A stretch of 17,280 nt of DNA from an uncultured Leuconostoc sp. (GTDB lineage Bacteria > Bacillota > Bacilli > Lactobacillales > Lactobacillaceae), in NCBI RefSeq assembly GCF_946222815.1, contig NZ_CAMJRK010000022.1:1-17280 (forward strand), read 5' to 3'. The stretch's first letter is position 1, and each line of letters begins with the position of its first letter. A model generated the notes under the pieces. That model did no database searches. It saw only the letters and a list, made by a program, of their open reading frames with translations, and was not told the DNA's origin. Positions 13,731 through 17,280 of this stretch are shown piece after piece. Both the position numbers and the translations under genes were made by a program.

Positions 13731-15772
13731 TTATCCATTCCCTCTTTTACTTGCGCACTAATAAACTCTTGTTCTGTCCATGTTAGCACACCTAGTTCAT
13801 TTGCTTTTTTCAATTTACTACCTGCCGCTTCACCTGCGATAAGTAAATCAGTCTTTGCTGATACAGATCCCGAAACACTTGCCCCATGATCTTGGAGCCA
13901 TTTCGTGACTAAAGAGCGACTATTTTTTTCAAGTTTACCTGTTAAAACAATTTTTTTGTGATAGAAAAATGAATTTTCGTCAATTTCAACATCGGACAAA
14001 TATTGTTGATTAACGCCAGCATCTGTTAATTCTTTTAGCAATTGTTTTGATTCTGGCATATCAAAATATTGCACAATTGACCGTGCAATTCTGTCTCCAA
14101 TGCCATCAATATTGGCAATGTCTTCTGTCGTTGCCATTGCAATTGCCTGCAAACTCTTAAATTTCCCGGCAATAACACGCGCTGCTTTGGCACCAACCAT
14201 TCGTATACCTAATCCAAATAACAATCTTTCAAGTGAATTGTCTTTTGAGCGTGCAATTGACGTCAATAAATTAGTCACCGCTTTTTCTTTGAACTTATTC
14301 AATGAAAACAATTGTTCTGATGTCAAACGATAAATAGCAGCAACATCCTTAACATAATTTGCCTTTAGTAACTGCTCAATAACTTTTGGCCCCATCCCCT
14401 CAATGTTCATTGCGTTACGTGAAGCGAAATGTGTCAACCCTTCTTGTATTTGCGCCGAACAAAACGGATTAATGCATCTGAGAGCAACTTCACCTTCAAT
14501 ATGCACTAATTCTGATTGGCAAGCAGGACAAAAAAGAGGTATCTCGTAGGCCTTGCTATCAATTGGTCTTTTAGACAAAATAACTTGACCAATTTCTGGA
14601 ATGATATCCCCAGCTTTATGCAATGTCACTGTATCTTCTAGTCTAACACCTTTTTCATTAAGATAGTCTGGATTATGTAAACTTGCTCGTTGTACCGTAG
14701 TACCGGCAAGTTGAACAGGTTCCATGACAGCTGTTGGTGTCACTGCGCCAGTTCTGCCAACCGTCCATTCAATAGCACGCACAACTGTTAGTGCTTCTTC
14801 TGGCGGAAATTTATAGGCAATGGCCCAACGTGGAATTTTAACCGTGTTACCTAAATCGAGTTGATCATCTAACTGATTAACCTTAACAACAACACCGTCA
14901 ATACCATAGGCTAAACTATCACGTGCCGCAGTATATTCATTTATATAATTACCAATATCCGACATTTTAGTAATCACACGATTGTGTTTATCCGTAGGCA
15001 GCCCTAACGCCGAAAAACGTTCCAAAGCGTCACTTTGTGTTGTACTTCCCAAAACATCTGGTTCAGCTGTGTAGTAAACAAAAGCAGATAAATTACGTTG
15101 CTTCATGATTTTGGCATTTAATTGTCGTAATGACCCAGCAGCAGCATTACGCGGATTAGCAAAAGATGCCAATCCGTCTAATTCTCTTTGTTTATTTAAA
15201 TCCGAAAAACTAGATTTTGGCATATAAATTTCACCACGAACTTCAATCGTAATTGGTTCATTTAATACCTGCGGAATGGCCTTGATCATTTTCACATTTG
15301 CTGTTACATCTTCTCCAATTGTACCATTGCCACGAGTAGATGCTTGCACAAGCTTACCCGACACATATGTTAATGCGACTGCCAAACCATCAATTTTTAA
15401 TTCAAGGTTGTAATTTGATTGAAAACCTAGCGATTTAGTGGTCCGTAAATCCCATTCGTCAAGCTCTTCCAAGCTAAAAACATCACCTAATGATAGCATT
15501 GGTGCTGGATGTACGACCTTGTCTAAACCAGACTTAACCCTCGCACCACCAACATTTTGTGTCGGCGAATCAGGATTTATAAACTGCGCAAATACAGTTT
15601 CTAATGCCACTAATCGAGCATACATCGCATCATATATATAATCTTCTACTAGCGGCGCATCTTGCTCATAATAGGCTACCCCATATTGCCTCAAATCATC
15701 TTGTAATTTGGCTATTTCTTGTTGTGCTTCTTCTGTCGATAATTTTTCAATTGATTTTAATTCTGGTAGCAT
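13727..15772 (-). CDS. ligA: NAD-dependent DNA ligase
   Basis: LigA seals nicks in double-stranded DNA using NAD+ during replication and repair. I choose ATG at 15772 (681 residues, close to the family's 670-680) because AGGA lies six bases before it. The reading frame stays open upstream to an ATG at 15799 and a TTG at 15808, neither with a ribosome site. In this numbering the NAD-contacting domain Ia has YYEQDAPLVEDYIYDAMY (about 34-51). The adenylated Lys is Lys126 (LELKIDG). The zinc site has Cys415, Cys418, Cys433 and Cys438, helix-hairpin-helix repeats follow, and a BRCT domain fills about the last 80 residues (KKIVLTGKLEKNSRS). It lies 47 bases after pcrA and overlaps camS by four bases. 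Confidence 0.97.
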   Translation of the reverse strand: MLPELKSIEKLSTEEAQQEIAKLQDDLRQYGVAYYEQDAPLVEDYIYDAMYARLVALETVFAQFINPDSPTQNVGGARVKSGLDKVVHPAPMLSLGDVFSLEELDEWDLRTTKSLGFQSNYNLELKIDGLAVALTYVSGKLVQASTRGNGTIGEDVTANVKMIKAIPQVLNEPITIEVRGEIYMPKSSFSDLNKQRELDGLASFANPRNAAAGSLRQLNAKIMKQRNLSAFVYYTAEPDVLGSTTQSDALERFSALGLPTDKHNRVITKMSDIGNYINEYTAARDSLAYGIDGVVVKVNQLDDQLDLGNTVKIPRWAIAYKFPPEEALTVVRAIEWTVGRTGAVTPTAVMEPVQLAGTTVQRASLHNPDYLNEKGVRLEDTVTLHKAGDIIPEIGQVILSKRPIDSKAYEIPLFCPACQSELVHIEGEVALRCINPFCSAQIQEGLTHFASRNAMNIEGMGPKVIEQLLKANYVKDVAAIYRLTSEQLFSLNKFKEKAVTNLLTSIARSKDNSLERLLFGLGIRMVGAKAARVIAGKFKSLQAIAMATTEDIANIDGIGDRIARSIVQYFDMPESKQLLKELTDAGVNQQYLSDVEIDENSFFYHKKIVLTGKLEKNSRSLVTKWLQDHGASVSGSVSAKTDLLIAGEAAGSKLKKANELGVLTWTEQEFISAQVKEGMDK

Positions 15773-15819
15773 AATTTTTCCTAATCTAGCTTGATTCATT
15801 TGGTACAAATTACTTGCTT

Positions 15820-17280
15820 TTAATCCGTTTTTGTAATTGGTGCAAAAGCCGCCAACAATTGTTTAATCCCTTCAGATGGGAAAGCTACCTTCAATTCCTG
15901 ATCATTTGTACTACCAGTTACTGACACAACTGTCCCTGTTCCCCACTTTTTGTGTGACACTTTATCACCGATCAACCAAACAACACTATCACCACCGGTA
16001 GTGCCACTGACCTGTTTTGTTACTGGTGTTGCTTGATACGTTGTTGCTGTTGCCATTTGCCTTTTCCGATCAAATGGCATGACACGATTATTGCCAATGT
16101 GTGTTTCTGACTGTTTTGACTCAAGTAATTCTGGTGAAATCTCATCTATAAAACGGGATGCTTCATTAACCTGTGTTCGCCCATAAAGTAACCGTGAAAA
16201 AGCATTAGTCATGAACAATTTTTTCATTGCTCTAGTAATACCAACATACGCTAAACGTCTTTCTTCTTCAAGAAGCTCTTCATCCATTAATGATCGTGAC
16301 AGTGGGAAAATTCCCTCTTCCAAACCTATCAAAAATACAACCGGAAATTCCAAACCTTTAGCTGCATGCAGTGTCATTAAGGTCACAGATCCGTCGCCCT
16401 CTTCAAAGTTATCTAGATCACTCATTAAAGCAGTTGATCCTAAGAAATCAGTCATTGGATCGACTGATTCAGGATCTTCCGGATTATATTTGGCGTCGAA
16501 TTCCTTTGTAACAGACAAAAACTCTTCCAAATTTTCTAACCTTGCCTGACTATCTGGATCATTTTTTTCAGCCAACATTTGACGATAGCCAGATTTTGTC
16601 ATAGCCATTTCAGCAAGTTCTGTCACATTTAAGAATTCTGACTGCTGACGCAAATCGTGCATCATCTCTGCAAATGTTAAAAATTTAGTAGTTGCTCGCG
16701 TTGAAATTTCTGGCGCAAGCTCAATACTGTCAATTGCTGTCATGTAAGAAACATTTAAACGATTAGCTAATTCTCTTAAGCGTATTAAAGAAGTCGTACC
16801 TATGCCACGTTTAGGTTCATTCACTACACGTTCAAATGCTGCATTATTATCAGGATTTGTAATTAAATTCATATACGACATAATGTCTAAGATTTCTTTA
16901 CGTTCGTAAAACTTATGACCACCAACCATCGTATATGGCATATTCGCTTTAACTAGCGATTCTTCAACACTACGCGACTGTGCATTCGTACGGTATAAAA
17001 CAGCAAAATCACTATACGCCATTTTATTTTCGGTCCGCATTTTCTGAATGTTTGATAAGATGAAATTCGCTTCATCACGCTCTGTCTGTGCACGATAATA
17101 GGTTATTTTATCGCCTTTACCATTTTGTGTCCACAATTCTTTAGGGACACGCTCATTGTTATGATTAATTACGGCATTTGCCGCATCCAAAATATTTTGT
17201 GTTGAACGATAATTTTGTTCTAGCATGACAGTATGTGCCGTTGGGTAGTCTTTTTCAAAATTCAAAATATTATTCATGTT
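15820..17280 (-). CDS. pcrA: ATP-dependent DNA helicase PcrA (N-terminus outside window)
   Basis: This is the C-terminal 486 residues of an UvrD/PcrA superfamily 1 helicase, a 3'-to-5' motor that clears proteins from DNA and acts in repair and rolling-circle replication. The open frame runs to the window edge; the ATG at 17277 encodes an internal Met just after the ADP/Gln-rich helicase region and is not the start. Motif IV appears as LEQNYRSTQNILDAAN, motif V as VTLMTLHAAKGLEFPVVFLIG, and motif VI as EERRLAYVGITRAMKKL. The C-terminal Tudor-like domain that contacts RNA polymerase is present (GDKVSHKKWGTGTVVSV near the end). Full PcrA is about 740 residues, so roughly 250-290 are missing. It heads the visible part of the pcrA-ligA-camS unit. 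Confidence 0.97.
   Translation of the reverse strand, partial: NMNNILNFEKDYPTAHTVMLEQNYRSTQNILDAANAVINHNNERVPKELWTQNGKGDKITYYRAQTERDEANFILSNIQKMRTENKMAYSDFAVLYRTNAQSRSVEESLVKANMPYTMVGGHKFYERKEILDIMSYMNLITNPDNNAAFERVVNEPKRGIGTTSLIRLRELANRLNVSYMTAIDSIELAPEISTRATTKFLTFAEMMHDLRQQSEFLNVTELAEMAMTKSGYRQMLAEKNDPDSQARLENLEEFLSVTKEFDAKYNPEDPESVDPMTDFLGSTALMSDLDNFEEGDGSVTLMTLHAAKGLEFPVVFLIGLEEGIFPLSRSLMDEELLEEERRLAYVGITRAMKKLFMTNAFSRLLYGRTQVNEASRFIDEISPELLESKQSETHIGNNRVMPFDRKRQMATATTYQATPVTKQVSGTTGGDSVVWLIGDKVSHKKWGTGTVVSVTGSTNDQELKVAFPSEGIKQLLAAFAPITKTD

Noticed and set aside
15773..15808. N-terminal extension of ligA by 9-12 residues (ATG 15799 or TTG 15808)
   Set aside because: No ribosome site precedes these codons, while AGGA fits the ATG at 15772 and the resulting length suits the family.
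17275..17277. ATG at 17277 as the start of a short helicase gene
   Set aside because: The frame stays open to the window edge and the sequence begins in the middle of the helicase core, so the gene simply continues outside.
1..17280. CRISPR array, insertion sequence, prophage, defence or toxin-antitoxin system
   Set aside because: No regularly spaced repeats, transposase or integrase motifs, terminal repeats or small toxin-antitoxin gene pairs are visible; nearly all the sequence is recognisable housekeeping genes.

Overview
This window is an ordinary core-genome stretch from a low-GC Gram-positive bacterium of the Lactobacillales. The best fit is the Leuconostoc/Fructobacillus/Weissella group, most likely Leuconostoc. 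That placement is an inference from AT-rich codon use, protein character, the pcrA-ligA-camS and ftsW-ylbG-rsmD-coaD-sepM gene orders, and exonuclease VII genes joined to ispA-tlyA-argR-recN. The species cannot be fixed by eye. Sixteen genes are recognisable, fifteen on the minus strand and one (azgA) on the plus strand. The window cuts the first and last genes.

Reading in the direction of minus-strand transcription (high to low coordinates) there are three units. Unit A (about 17280-12566) is pcrA (N-terminus outside the window), ligA and camS, ending in an intrinsic terminator just after camS. It carries DNA repair and replication enzymes and a membrane-anchored CamS-family protein. Unit B (12533-7109) is xseA, xseB, ispA, tlyA, argR and recN. 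The first four junctions overlap by 4 or 8 bases; recN follows after a 35-base gap. Its promoter lies so close to xseA that the mRNA appears to be leaderless. It ends in a long perfect hairpin shared with the convergent gene azgA. Unit C (about 5401-1 and beyond) is gpmA, a pepA-type M42 aminopeptidase, ftsW, ylbG, rsmD, coaD and sepM. It mixes glycolysis, peptide breakdown, cell-wall synthesis, 16S rRNA methylation, CoA synthesis and a membrane protease.

The only gene-free stretch over 300 bases is 5370-5719, between the divergent gpmA and azgA. It holds an extended -10 promoter for gpmA, a likely promoter for azgA, a PurR-box-like inverted repeat, two cre-like (CcpA) sites, a leader hairpin before azgA, and a 19-codon ORF that might be a decayed remnant.

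I see no mobile element, CRISPR array, RNA gene or defence system, and no convincing undescribed system. The points most worth a second look are the apparent leaderless start of xseA, the CamS protein with no cysteine (so no lipobox), the stacked regulatory sites before azgA, and the altered arginine-binding motif in ArgR.
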